A DNA stretch of 64,000 nucleotides. It comes from SAR86 cluster bacterium (GTDB lineage: Bacteria > Pseudomonadota > Gammaproteobacteria > Magnimaribacterales > Magnimaribacteraceae). The notes below the pieces were generated by a model. It saw only the letters and a program-made list of their open reading frames with translations. It was not told where the DNA came from and ran no database searches. Location of the stretch: the NCBI GenBank assembly GCA_023703575.1, contig CP097969.1:248001-312000 (forward strand). Direction: 5' to 3'. Positions 26,312 through 35,463 of the stretch are shown here, one piece after another (the stretch's first letter is position 1; every line of letters begins with the position of its first letter). The position numbers and the translations under genes were made by a program.

Positions 26312-27337
26312 ATGACTAAGAAAATCATCTTGGCAGGATTTTGGAGCCATACGCACTGCGAAGAGTCCTTTAGTAAACAAATTACTGACTATGGTATGGA
26401 TGTAATTCCTTTTAAGGTTTCCAACTATTTTGATACGAAATGGAACAATTTTCTAAATGCAATCCCTTTACCTATAGGAGTCGTTTTAAAGATAAACAGA
26501 GAGTTTTTGGCTTTAGTGAAAAGCAACAAAATAGATTGTGTTTTTCTTTGGAATTGTAATCATTTTTTACCTTCTACCTTAAAAGAGATTAAAGCAAGAA
26601 ACATTAAGATAGTTGTTTATAACAATGATGACCCATATGGATCTGTCCTAGCGAATAAAAAGCCATGGATACATTTTTTTCAATTCTTCTGGTTTCTAAA
26701 GAGCTTATATTTTGCCGATTTAATTTTTGTATACAGACCAGTCAACATCGAAGAAGCGGCTCACTACACTAAAACCTCTTCAGAAATTAAACTATTTAAA
26801 CCTTACTTTATACCGTCTGAAGATAAAATTCATACGAAAGAAAAACATTACAAACAAGATGTAATTTTTATTGGACATTATGAAGATGATAATAGATTTA
26901 CTGATCTAGAATACTTATTTATTAATAATATAGACCTTAAGGTATATGGTACCGGCTGGGGGAATAGGTTTACAACTTATCAAAAATCAATCTATCCTGT
27001 TTACGGAGAAGACTATATTAATGAATTGAGAGATACAAAGATTTGTCTTAGCTTTCTATCAAAGATGAATAGAGATGTTTACACAAGAAGGTGTTTTGAA
27101 ATTCCAAGCCTTGGAAAGCTCTTGCTGTGTGAAAGAACTTCAGAAATGCAAGAAATCTTCAAGGAAGATGAAGAGGCAGTTTTCTTTAGTAACAAATATG
27201 AATTACTCAAGAAAGTAGAATGGCTTCTATCTAATCCTAGTAGAATAGACCAAATTTCTGAAGCAGGATATAAAAGAGCTTACACAGATGGACATGACAT
27301 AAGATCAAGATCTATCGAGATTTTAAATAACTTATAA
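26312..27337 (+). CDS. CgeB-like glycosyltransferase
   Basis: A 341-residue protein of the same type as the one at 9799. The C-terminal domain has [20 protein letters not shown], then an acidic patch ([12 protein letters not shown]) and a closing [11 protein letters not shown]-like tail ([17 protein letters not shown]), all features of the CgeB-type group 1 glycosyltransferase domain. The N-terminal half contains [15 protein letters not shown], close to family members that read NDDP. It probably adds a sugar to the repeat unit; substrate unknown. It is packed between a methyltransferase and a UDP-xylose synthase gene, with gaps of seven and two bases. Confidence 0.75.
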   Translation: MTKKIILAGFWSHTHCEESFSKQITDYGMDVIPFKVSNYFDTKWNNFLNAIPLPIGVVLKINREFLALVKSNKIDCVFLWNCNHFLPSTLKEIKARNIKIVVYNNDDPYGSVLANKKPWIHFFQFFWFLKSLYFADLIFVYRPVNIEEAAHYTKTSSEIKLFKPYFIPSEDKIHTKEKHYKQDVIFIGHYEDDNRFTDLEYLFINNIDLKVYGTGWGNRFTTYQKSIYPVYGEDYINELRDTKICLSFLSKMNRDVYTRRCFEIPSLGKLLLCERTSEMQEIFKEDEEAVFFSNKYELLKKVEWLLSNPSRIDQISEAGYKRAYTDGHDIRSRSIEILNNL

Positions 27338-27339
27338 TT

Positions 27340-28284
27340 ATGACAGCAAATACGAATCAAACTATATTAGTAACTGGCGCAGCTGGATTTTTAGGTAGCC
27401 ACCTATCAGAAGAGCTTTTAAAGAAAGGCCATAAGGTCATAGGGCTAGATAATTTATCCTCTGGATCTTCAAAAAACTTAGAAAATATAATAACCCTAGA
27501 AAATTTTCAATTTATTGAACATGACATTACCGATTACATTGATATTGAATGTGGTCAAATATATAACTTGGCTTGCCCCGCTTCGCCTGTTCAATATCAA
27601 AATAATCCAATTAGCACTCTCACAACAAATGTAATAGGAACTTACAATTTACTTGAACTTGCTGTGAAGAATGAAGCAAAAATATTTCAAGCTTCAACTA
27701 GCGAAGTATATGGAGATCCTTTAGAACACCCCCAAAAAGAATCGTATTGGGGCAATGTAAATCCTATTGGCATTAGATCCTGTTATGACGAGGGAAAACG
27801 ATGCGCCGAAACGCTTTTTTTTGACTACCAAAGGGAGCATAAAATTCAGATAAGAGTTGGAAGAATATTCAATACTTATGGACCAAAAATGCAATCAGAG
27901 GACGGTAGGGTTATTTCAAACTTTATTGTTCAAGCTCTAACTGGAAAGCCATTGACAGTTTATGGTGCTGGAAACCAAACAAGATCATTCTGTTTTGTAG
28001 ATGATTTAATTAGAGGCTTTGTTCTCTTGATGGAAAATGACCAGTTATCTGGACCGGTAAACCTCGGAAATCCGATTGAATTTACAATGATAGAATTGGC
28101 TAAAAAAGTTATTAAATTAACTTCAAGTAATTCTGAAATAATTTTTGAAGAGTTGCCCCAAGATGATCCAAAGATGAGAAGACCGGATATTCATTTAGCA
28201 TTTCAAGAATTAGGTTGGTCTCCCTCTATTTCTTTAGATGAAGGGCTTAAACAGACAATTGAATATTTTAAGGATGCAGTCTAG
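27340..28284 (+). CDS. UDP-glucuronate decarboxylase (UDP-xylose synthase)
   Basis: Converts UDP-glucuronate to UDP-xylose through a 4-keto intermediate. The 314-residue SDR has [26 protein letters not shown], the specific segment [37 protein letters not shown], and [12 protein letters not shown] with the catalytic Tyr-x3-Lys. It continues [20 protein letters not shown]. These are the strongest motifs of the UXS group. With ugd at 22701 it completes a two-step route from UDP-glucose to UDP-xylose. It directly abuts the next glycosyltransferase gene, which may use UDP-xylose, though that is inference. Confidence 0.92.
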   Translation: MTANTNQTILVTGAAGFLGSHLSEELLKKGHKVIGLDNLSSGSSKNLENIITLENFQFIEHDITDYIDIECGQIYNLACPASPVQYQNNPISTLTTNVIGTYNLLELAVKNEAKIFQASTSEVYGDPLEHPQKESYWGNVNPIGIRSCYDEGKRCAETLFFDYQREHKIQIRVGRIFNTYGPKMQSEDGRVISNFIVQALTGKPLTVYGAGNQTRSFCFVDDLIRGFVLLMENDQLSGPVNLGNPIEFTMIELAKKVIKLTSSNSEIIFEELPQDDPKMRRPDIHLAFQELGWSPSISLDEGLKQTIEYFKDAV

Positions 28285-29385
28285 TTGAAAATTCTCAACA
28301 TTATTCAAGGAACTCACATCGGGGGAATGGAACAGTCTTCTCTTTTGTTAATGAGAGAATTAATTTCACTAGGACATGATATATCGCTTTTATCATTAAC
28401 CAAGATGGGTCTATTAAAGAAGGATTTGGAAGAGGCTAATATCAAGAGCATGGGTTTTCCTTATAAAGGGCCAGGAGGTCTTTTAGACCTTTTGAATTAC
28501 AGAAGCTACATATCTTCAGAGAAGGCGGACGCTATAATGCAAACTGGCCACAGTCTTGTGGGAATGCTCTCCCTATTAGGAAGGAAGAACATACCAAAGA
28601 TCTTATTTATTCACTTTCACCACCAAGGTGTTAAACCTAAATGGATATGGAAACTAATTTATTTAGTGGCAAATAGAATATTTCATCATATCTATTTTGC
28701 ATCTAATTTTATAATGGACGAGGCCTTATTAATCCATCCTGAATTAGAAAAAAAATCATCTTTCTTACCAAATCCTCTTCCCACTCGTTCTATAAGGACT
28801 GAAAAGAATATATCTCATTCTCGCTCTCTATATAATATCCAACCCAATGAGTTTGTAATCGGTAATGCGGGCTGGTTAATAAAGCGAAAAAGATTCGATA
28901 TCTTGCTCAGAGTGTCAGCTAAAATTAAAGAATCTTTACCTAATCTAAAAATCTTAATCGCCGGTGATGGTGAAGAGAAAGGAAATCTTGAAGAACTTGC
29001 AGATGAACTTAATATTTCAACAGATATAATCTGGCTAGGATGGCAAGAAGAATTAGAAAATTTTTATAACACAATAGACGTTATGCTATTCAATTCAGAC
29101 TGGGACGCAGTAGGTCTATCTCCTTTAGAGTCGATTCAAAGAGGAATCCCAACTTATACTTCCGTTATAAATGGAGGATTGAAAGAAATCTTAACAGGAG
29201 AGTTCAGCATATTTATAGAAAACAAGCATGATATAAACTTACTGGCAAATAAAATATTAGAATCAGTATATGATAAAGAAAATCTAACGGATATAACTAT
29301 GAAATGCAGAGACCATATAAATTCTATTTCTAAACCTAAAAATATAGCTGAGCAGGTATTATCAAAGTTTAAAAATCGAGGTTAA
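28285..29385 (+). CDS. Glycosyltransferase, GT4 family
   Basis: A 366-residue GT-B enzyme. The opening IIQGTHIGGMEQSSLLLMRE has the Gly-Gly-Met-Glu form of the GT4 acceptor domain. The donor domain shows GNAGWLIKRKRFDILLRV, ILIAGDGEEKGNLEELA, and DAVGLSPLESIQRGIPTY in place of the usual E-x7-E motif, where only the second Glu is clearly kept and the first is replaced by Gly. It is followed by NGGLKEIL. The start is TTG at 28285, directly after the stop of the UDP-xylose synthase gene; the Rossmann strand begins at once. The replaced first Glu occurs in some active members, so activity is likely. Confidence 0.8.
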   Translation: MKILNIIQGTHIGGMEQSSLLLMRELISLGHDISLLSLTKMGLLKKDLEEANIKSMGFPYKGPGGLLDLLNYRSYISSEKADAIMQTGHSLVGMLSLLGRKNIPKILFIHFHHQGVKPKWIWKLIYLVANRIFHHIYFASNFIMDEALLIHPELEKKSSFLPNPLPTRSIRTEKNISHSRSLYNIQPNEFVIGNAGWLIKRKRFDILLRVSAKIKESLPNLKILIAGDGEEKGNLEELADELNISTDIIWLGWQEELENFYNTIDVMLFNSDWDAVGLSPLESIQRGIPTYTSVINGGLKEILTGEFSIFIENKHDINLLANKILESVYDKENLTDITMKCRDHINSISKPKNIAEQVLSKFKNRG

Positions 29386-29388
29386 AAT

Positions 29389-30561
29389 TTGAAAAAACTC
29401 AAGGTTGTTGCTTTAAATGATACGATGGGAGCTTATCACCATTTTCGATTAACTTGTGCTAATGATTCTTTAAATTGTAGTGCAATTCAATTTTCTTCTA
29501 TAGACCATACAAATCTTTGGAGCGCTTCATCGGAAAATAATAAAAATATAACTACTCTTTTTGAAGATAAGCCAATAACTGAAGTCTCAAAAACTGAAAT
29601 TAAGAATAGGTTATTCGCAGTCTTAGAACAAATAGAACCTCAGGTAATAATTTTAAGTGGATGGGATGCAACACCTTCTTTGCTTGCTCTGTCATGGGCA
29701 ATGAAGAATAACACACCTACTGTAATAATTTCAGAAAGCCAAGAACATGATTTTAAAAGAAACAAAATAAAAGAATATTTTAAAAGTTTCTTATTAAGTC
29801 TGGTTGACTCAGCCTTTGTAGGTGGCGTTAATCAAAAACGTTACCTTGTAAACCTGGGATTCGATAAAGAGATTATTTTTGAAGGTTGCGATATTGTTGA
29901 TAATGAATTTTTCATGCAACCTTCAGGTGAGACTGATGTAGAAAATTTAAAGCTTCCTCAAAAATATTTCTTAACTTCTTGTAGATTTGTTAAGAAAAAA
30001 AATTTAAATATTCTTATAGATGCATTTGCCGCACTAGACCGTCACTATCCTGAGTGGTCTTTAGTTCTAGCTGGTGATGGGCCCTTAAGAGAGGAACTTG
30101 AATCTTTAGTTATGAAATATAACTTAGCAAGTAAGGTTTATTTTCTTGGTTATTTAGATTACCTTGAAATGAAACATGTTTATTCAACTGCATCATGTTT
30201 TGTACTTCCCAGCACAACAGAACAATGGGGTTTAGTGATAAATGAAGCCTTGGCATCAGGAATACCTGTAATATGTTCAGAAAATGTAGGATCAGCCCCA
30301 AACTTATTATCTGGAGAGCATGTGGGTTATACCTTTAATCCTAAATCATCCGAAGATCTTTTAGATAAAATGAAAAAAATTATTATTGATTTGAAGGATA
30401 CAGATTTCAATTCCACAACTAGAGAAGTTATTTCTAGGTGGGATAGAGATAAGTATGCCAAGAGTTTATCTAATGCATCTCATATGGCAATTGAAAGATA
30501 TAAAAAAAGAAGTTTTTATAAAAATCTTCTACTTAAGTTATTCATACTTATAAAGCAATAA
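29389..30561 (+). CDS. Glycosyltransferase, GT4 family
   Basis: A 390-residue GT-B enzyme. The donor domain is clear: SCRFVKKKNLNILIDAFAAL, LVLAGDGPLREELESLV, VYFLGYLDYLEMKHVYSTAS and EQWGLVINEALASGIPVI, with both Glu residues of the E-x7-E motif. The N-terminal half contains DTMGAYHHFRLTC and ILSGWDATPSLLAL. The start is TTG at 29389, three bases after the previous stop, because the first strand follows it directly. It probably adds one sugar of the repeat unit; donor unknown. The C-terminus ends with a basic, hydrophobic stretch that may sit on the membrane. Confidence 0.85.
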   Translation: MKKLKVVALNDTMGAYHHFRLTCANDSLNCSAIQFSSIDHTNLWSASSENNKNITTLFEDKPITEVSKTEIKNRLFAVLEQIEPQVIILSGWDATPSLLALSWAMKNNTPTVIISESQEHDFKRNKIKEYFKSFLLSLVDSAFVGGVNQKRYLVNLGFDKEIIFEGCDIVDNEFFMQPSGETDVENLKLPQKYFLTSCRFVKKKNLNILIDAFAALDRHYPEWSLVLAGDGPLREELESLVMKYNLASKVYFLGYLDYLEMKHVYSTASCFVLPSTTEQWGLVINEALASGIPVICSENVGSAPNLLSGEHVGYTFNPKSSEDLLDKMKKIIIDLKDTDFNSTTREVISRWDRDKYAKSLSNASHMAIERYKKRSFYKNLLLKLFILIKQ

Positions 30562-30565
30562 CTGC

Positions 30566-31654
30566 ATGATTCAAAAAAAAGCTATTTATATTAATGCTCC
30601 AAATATAAGACATGGAGGAGGGTTAATGCTTTTAGAGACAATCTTAGAATCGATAAATTCTCTTAACTTTTCTGCAAAAGGAAATCTAAATCACACCTTA
30701 GAAAGCAATCCTAATATTGATCATATTCATCGTAAGGGTTTTGAATTCTCAGAATCAGGATTTTCTAATTATATTTTTCCTTATCTTCGAAACAATGATC
30801 TATTAAAGGATCCAGAACAAATAGTATTATTTTTCGGAAATTTACCACCCGTAATTAAAGTAAAAGGGATTTCTTTTCTATATATTCATAGTAAGCTTAT
30901 ACTTGAACCCACTTTTAAATACAAACTCACTCTCGCTACAAGATTAAGGCTTATATTCGAAAAATTTTTTATTTTTATTTTTTATAAGAATGTAGATTAT
31001 ATAGTTGTGCAAACTCCTTCCATGCAACAATTATCTAGTCAAATATTAAAAAAAAGACCGACAATTGAAATTCCCTTCTTTGATTTTAATTATCAAAATG
31101 AACAAAGTAATTACAAAATAAAATATGATTTCTTTTATCCGTCTTACGGTTATACCTATAAAAATCATAAGAATCTAATAAAAGGTCTTGTATTATTGTC
31201 ACAAAAAGGAATATTTCCAAATTTTGTTATGGCTTTAGATTCAAAGATTGATACGGAACTCATTCAATATATTAATGATAAGATAAATCTTCATAAGTTA
31301 AATGTTCATTTAATCTTGGATGAAAGTTCTGAGAAGATGAATGAGTATTATCTATCTTGTAAAGCTCTTGTTTGGCCTTCATTGACTGAATCATTTGGCA
31401 TACCTTTAATAGAAGCTTCTAGACATCGAAAGGATATACTGGCCTCTGATTTAGATTATATTCATGATATTTTAGAAATTAAAAAAGAGTATTGTTTTGA
31501 TCCTAATAGTTCTTTATCTATAGCTGAATGCTTAAATAACTATCTTTCTCAATATGAAAATAAAGAAACAAATCATAAGATTAAGATTAAAATTTTTTCT
31601 GGGAAAGAATTTATTCAAAAGCTATTTTTAATTGTCTCGAGGAGGACAATATAA
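30566..31654 (+). CDS. Glycosyltransferase, group 1-like
   Basis: A 362-residue protein with an opening YINAPNIRHGGGLMLLETIL, which has the Gly-Gly-Gly form often seen in GT4 enzymes, and a donor-domain motif CKALVWPSLTESFGIPLIEA, with both Glu residues, followed by SRHRKDILASDLDYIHDI. Between them is a hydrophobic segment (KFFIFIFYKNVDYIVV) and VQTPSMQQL, typical of the domain linker. Sugar donor and acceptor are unknown. It is five bases from the previous gene and ten from a PhyH-like oxygenase gene, with which it probably shares a transcript. Confidence 0.78.
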   Translation: MIQKKAIYINAPNIRHGGGLMLLETILESINSLNFSAKGNLNHTLESNPNIDHIHRKGFEFSESGFSNYIFPYLRNNDLLKDPEQIVLFFGNLPPVIKVKGISFLYIHSKLILEPTFKYKLTLATRLRLIFEKFFIFIFYKNVDYIVVQTPSMQQLSSQILKKRPTIEIPFFDFNYQNEQSNYKIKYDFFYPSYGYTYKNHKNLIKGLVLLSQKGIFPNFVMALDSKIDTELIQYINDKINLHKLNVHLILDESSEKMNEYYLSCKALVWPSLTESFGIPLIEASRHRKDILASDLDYIHDILEIKKEYCFDPNSSLSIAECLNNYLSQYENKETNHKIKIKIFSGKEFIQKLFLIVSRRTI

Positions 31655-31663
31655 ACTACACTT

Positions 31664-32419
31664 ATGAAAAGTTTCATTATTAAGAAAGATTTTATTGATC
31701 CCTCAATTCTCAATAAAATTAATGATGATGTGTTAAGTCAATTAGATATCTTTTTAGCGAGTGGGGTAAAACTAGGTGGACAGAATTATGGGCACTTAAA
31801 CGCAACCATTGGTAGTTATGCTAAGACTCTTTTAGAAACGATACAAGAAAAAGGCTTACTCGAATTAATAGCTAAAGAATATGATTTGGACTTGAAAGAC
31901 TACTTTATAAGTTGTGGATGTAACATAAATCTTCCAGGGTCAAAAAAACAACACATTCACAGAGATACAAATTTTAATGACTCCAAAATAATCATAAATA
32001 TACCTCTTGTACCTGTTAATGAAAAAAATGGATCTATCGAGATCTTTCCAGGAACGAATAAATATCCTTTATCCTTTCTTGATTTTCTTCTTAAGAAAAG
32101 TAAATTTTCTCCTGAAAGAATTAACACTAATCTGGGAGATATCTTTATAAGAGACTCAAATCTATTTCATAGAGGAATGGAAAATCTCACTTTAGAACCA
32201 AGGCCTATGGTGGCCCTAACTCTATCCAAAAAAGATATTGCTACAACTGAGGAAATGGATGCTACTTTTGGTGGAGGAGAAATAGAGTTTTTAAACAATT
32301 GGTTTGAAAGTGATACCAAAGGTAGGTTTTTAGAGCATATCTATATGCATTTTCCAATTTTGAGAAGCTTAAAAAGGATAATAGCCTCTATCGTAAAAGA
32401 TAAGAATCTAAGCACATGA
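31664..32419 (+). CDS. PhyH-like Fe(II)/2-oxoglutarate oxygenase
   Basis: A 251-residue protein with the iron-binding facial triad of the phytanoyl-CoA dioxygenase group: HIHRDTNF (His and Asp near residues 99 and 101), and a distal His in NLFHRGMENL, followed by RPMVAL whose Arg is at the right distance to bind 2-oxoglutarate. The intervening IIINIPLVPVNEKNGSIEIF and PGTNKYP match the family core. Members hydroxylate lipids, amino acids or small molecules. In this setting a sugar or a substituent of the polysaccharide is a possible substrate, but this is inference. Its stop overlaps the start of a second PhyH-like gene by four bases. Confidence 0.8.
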   Translation: MKSFIIKKDFIDPSILNKINDDVLSQLDIFLASGVKLGGQNYGHLNATIGSYAKTLLETIQEKGLLELIAKEYDLDLKDYFISCGCNINLPGSKKQHIHRDTNFNDSKIIINIPLVPVNEKNGSIEIFPGTNKYPLSFLDFLLKKSKFSPERINTNLGDIFIRDSNLFHRGMENLTLEPRPMVALTLSKKDIATTEEMDATFGGGEIEFLNNWFESDTKGRFLEHIYMHFPILRSLKRIIASIVKDKNLST

Positions 32420-33384
32420 TGAATAAATTAAAATTGTTTGTATTCTATATCTTTGATTCTTTTCCGTTTATTAAGAATGCTTTAAGAATTTTTCTTGATA
32501 AACGTTATCTTTATCACTACCTGCAAGGATTGTTTACTTCCAATACTTCAAGGCATGTGCTGAAGAAACTGGAGCTCTTTTTTTATAGAGAAAGGGTAGA
32601 TATTTATAAAAAGAGTACATTTCCAGAACCAAAATACAAAAATGAATTAAGCAATGATGGAGTTGTTGAGAACCCTATATATATTTCAAGAGACAAAGCA
32701 CAAGAGATTAAAAATTATTTGTCACACAAGTTATGTCATGACCCTGAAGATAGAGATTCACAATATTTTAAAATTTCTGATGCTAGTTCTAATATTAAAA
32801 GAGCATATTATATGTGTGAGGATGTCGTTAAAGCACCACATGTTTTAGAAATAGCAAATGACATTACATTATTAAATTATGTAACTGAATTCTTCGGTGC
32901 CTTGCCTAGTGTAGACTATATAGGTGCCTGGTGGTCACTTCCTAATGAAAATCTATCTCTTACACAATCATATCATCGAGATATTGACACTCTTCACTCA
33001 TTAAAATTTTTTGTTTATCTGACAGATGTTAATGAGAATAATGGGCCACACATATATGTTGAAGGATCTTCAAATTCTAACTTTGTCTCTTCTAAGGATA
33101 AAATGCATAGTGATAGGGAAGTCTTGGAATCCTTCTCAGCTGAAACTATGAGGAACTTAATTGGGCCAATGGGTCACTGTTTTTTAGCAGATACATTTGG
33201 TTTACATAAAGGATTGTTGCCAAAAAATTCTCCAAGACTGGTGTTACAAATTATATATTCCATTAAAAGAACACCTTTTGGCCCTAAGAAACCTTTCTTA
33301 AGTTCTGCTGAAGTTAAAAATATAAACCTCAATACACCTAGTTCAGTTATAGTTAATAAAAACATTGTAAATTGGAAGAGATAA
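32416..33384 (+). CDS. PhyH-like Fe(II)/2-oxoglutarate oxygenase
   Basis: A 322-residue protein with a long basic, aromatic N-terminal segment (about 85 residues) of unknown role, then a PhyH-type core: SYHRDIDTLHSLK (His and Asp near residues 187 and 189), KFFVYLTDVNENNGPHIYVE with the Asn-Asn-Gly-Pro turn of the family, and LADTFGLHKGLLPKNSPRLV with the distal His and the 2-oxoglutarate Arg. It differs greatly from the neighbour at 31664, so the pair is not a recent duplication. The four-base overlap of the genes suggests coupled expression and perhaps a two-step modification. Substrate unknown. Confidence 0.78.
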   Translation: MMNKLKLFVFYIFDSFPFIKNALRIFLDKRYLYHYLQGLFTSNTSRHVLKKLELFFYRERVDIYKKSTFPEPKYKNELSNDGVVENPIYISRDKAQEIKNYLSHKLCHDPEDRDSQYFKISDASSNIKRAYYMCEDVVKAPHVLEIANDITLLNYVTEFFGALPSVDYIGAWWSLPNENLSLTQSYHRDIDTLHSLKFFVYLTDVNENNGPHIYVEGSSNSNFVSSKDKMHSDREVLESFSAETMRNLIGPMGHCFLADTFGLHKGLLPKNSPRLVLQIIYSIKRTPFGPKKPFLSSAEVKNINLNTPSSVIVNKNIVNWKR

Positions 33385-33394
33385 AGCATTAAAA

Positions 33395-34138
33395 ATGAAA
33401 ATCAAAAATATTCTGATAACAGGATCTCAAGGCTTTGTTGGAAAAAATCTAATGCAACTTTTAGAGAGTCGTCAAGATATAGTAGTGCTTGAATATAATC
33501 GAGGTAACACCGAAGAAGAACTTCTTGAGAAAATAAAAATTGCAGATTATTTAATTCATTTGGCTGGGGTAAATAGGCCAATTGACCATACTGAGTTTGA
33601 GAGAGTAAATTTCGGATTAACTAAAAAGATCTTATCAATGCTTGAAGATGAAGAAAAAGATATACCAATAATATTTTCTTCATCGACTCAAGTTCTTGAA
33701 GATAATCCATATGGAAAAAGTAAGCTTAAGGCTGAAGAAGCTCTGCTCATTCAGCAAAAAAAGCAAAAAAATAAGGTTTATCTATTAAGGTTACCAGGAA
33801 TCTTTGGGCAGGGGTGTAAACCAAACTACAACTCAGTTGTTGCTACCTTTTGTAATAATATTCAAAGAGACATACCAATTGAAATTCATGACCCTGGCAA
33901 AGTTCTGCAACTTCTGTATGTACAAGATTTAGTTGAATACATGGTTGAAATAATCAACAAGTTACCTGAAAAAGAAAATCCAGTTACTTTAGGACCCTTG
34001 CATGAGATATCGCTTGAAAATCTTGCTTTAATCTTAAAAGAATTTAAAAAAGGAAATTTAACTGACTTACCAATCAGTTTAGATCTACCTTTGGGAAAAG
34101 CCCTTGGCGAAACTTATAATTCTTACGTAGAACAATAG
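33395..34138 (+). CDS. CapF-like reductase without the C-terminal cupin domain
   Basis: A 247-residue SDR that matches the N-terminal half of CapF/WbjC/FnlB, the NADPH reductase in UDP-L-FucNAc synthesis. Motifs are TGSQGFVGKNLMQLLES, IHLAGVNRP, SSSTQVLEDNPYGKSKLKAE (Tyr-x3-Lys), LPGIFGQGCKPNYNSVVATF and the late segment ETYNSYVEQ. CapF of Staphylococcus is about 369 residues, with a C-terminal cupin that does the epimerase step; here the protein ends just where the cupin would begin. No cupin remnant lies in the eight bases before the convergent gene. It may therefore be a reductase only. It is the last plus-strand gene before a converging glycosyltransferase gene. Confidence 0.78.
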   Translation: MKIKNILITGSQGFVGKNLMQLLESRQDIVVLEYNRGNTEEELLEKIKIADYLIHLAGVNRPIDHTEFERVNFGLTKKILSMLEDEEKDIPIIFSSSTQVLEDNPYGKSKLKAEEALLIQQKKQKNKVYLLRLPGIFGQGCKPNYNSVVATFCNNIQRDIPIEIHDPGKVLQLLYVQDLVEYMVEIINKLPEKENPVTLGPLHEISLENLALILKEFKKGNLTDLPISLDLPLGKALGETYNSYVEQ

Positions 34139-34146
34139 CAACAAGA

Positions 34147-35325
34147 TTATTCAATAAGTTTGTAAAGAATTTTTTCCACAGCTATTTTTACAGTGAACCT
34201 TCTTTCAAAGAGTTCAAAGGCGTTAGCCCCTTGCTTTTTCAGTCTTTCTTTGTTTTGAATCATTGATATTAGATTCTTGTTAAATTTCTTTTTATCTCCA
34301 GAAATAGAAACTTTTCCGATATCATTCTTCTTAATGATCTCAATGATCTCATTATCTGGGTTAACGGATGCCAAGATCGGCTTAGATTGTTGTATGTAAC
34401 CCATCATCTTTAAAGGAAAGTTATTACTTTTTAGTTTCTTATTGAGCGAGACTAATCCAATATCTGCATCCTTAAGAATACTTAAATAGCTCTTTTGATC
34501 AACTTCTTCTAACAATCTAACATTCCTAAACTTTCTTTTTTTTATTAAAGACTTGATATTACTTAATTGATGGCCACTTCCTATAAGTGTTAGGAAAGCT
34601 TTTCCCTCCAGAGCAGAATCATCAAGGTCATCTAGAAGGGAATACAAGTCTTGAGCATCAGCCATATTCCCGCCATAGATTATATTAATAAGTCCCTTTG
34701 GTAGCGGAGAGGAGTCATGACTTGCTATTTTATCAATGTCTAAAGAAGAGCCCCAGTTGTCTAAGACTTCAAGATGAGTATTGGCATCAAGATAATTCTT
34801 AAAGTAATCCAGATCCTTAATAGATTCTATGCCTATAAAGTCTACAGATTTATAAAGTTTGATCTCTTCTTTTCTAAAGAACCTGAATAAAAGACCTTCT
34901 TTTAAGATTCCTGCATCTAAAAGCCATTTAGGGAAAATATCCCTTACTATTAAGTAGGCCTTTATTCGATATTCATTTTTTAACCAAATTATAGCTTTGT
35001 GGTAAAAAATAGAAGGAGAAAAGCATATCATTCCATCAATATTATCAGTATCAATAATTTTTAAGCCCTTAATTATTGAAGAAGAATACCTTAGCTCAGA
35101 AAGAAGTCTGCCAATCATTCCAAATTTTCTCAATTTAGACCTTAATCTTATAATCGTTATCGACCCATTTTTTTCCTTGGTCAAGAAGTCATTTTGATTT
35201 TCATTAAATGTAATGACAATTGCTTCATGCCCTAGTCTTGTAAGTTCATTAGCTAAATCTTTTATAACTATGGAACCTGATTTAATAGTCGGATAGTAGT
35301 AATCACTAAATAGTACAATTTTCAT
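34147..35325 (-). CDS. Glycosyltransferase, WbuB-like GT4
   Basis: A 392-residue GT-B enzyme on the minus strand. The N-terminal strand IVLFSDYYYPTIKSGSIVIK and RIKAYLIVRDIFPKWLLDAG resemble the WbuB/WbjE group, which transfers L-FucNAc or a related acetamido sugar. The donor domain shows INIIYGGNMADAQDLYSLL, FLTLIGSGHQLSNI and DIGLVSLNKKLKSNNFPLKM, in which the expected second-domain Glu motif is weak, as in that group. The genes for making such a sugar lie at 37839-40866 on the same strand, so a role in adding it is plausible. It converges on the CapF-like gene with only eight bases between. Confidence 0.72.
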   Translation of the reverse strand: MKIVLFSDYYYPTIKSGSIVIKDLANELTRLGHEAIVITFNENQNDFLTKEKNGSITIIRLRSKLRKFGMIGRLLSELRYSSSIIKGLKIIDTDNIDGMICFSPSIFYHKAIIWLKNEYRIKAYLIVRDIFPKWLLDAGILKEGLLFRFFRKEEIKLYKSVDFIGIESIKDLDYFKNYLDANTHLEVLDNWGSSLDIDKIASHDSSPLPKGLINIIYGGNMADAQDLYSLLDDLDDSALEGKAFLTLIGSGHQLSNIKSLIKKRKFRNVRLLEEVDQKSYLSILKDADIGLVSLNKKLKSNNFPLKMMGYIQQSKPILASVNPDNEIIEIIKKNDIGKVSISGDKKKFNKNLISMIQNKERLKKQGANAFELFERRFTVKIAVEKILYKLIE

Positions 35326-35463
35326 CTTTTATTATTCAAAGCCACTTTTAAAGTATTATCTTAAGATTAAACAAACCTCATTCTTGGTTGTACAAGAGAA
35401 TTAAGAACAATAAGTTTATAATATATAAGATGATTATATTGGTAATAATTGAATCTATTATTT

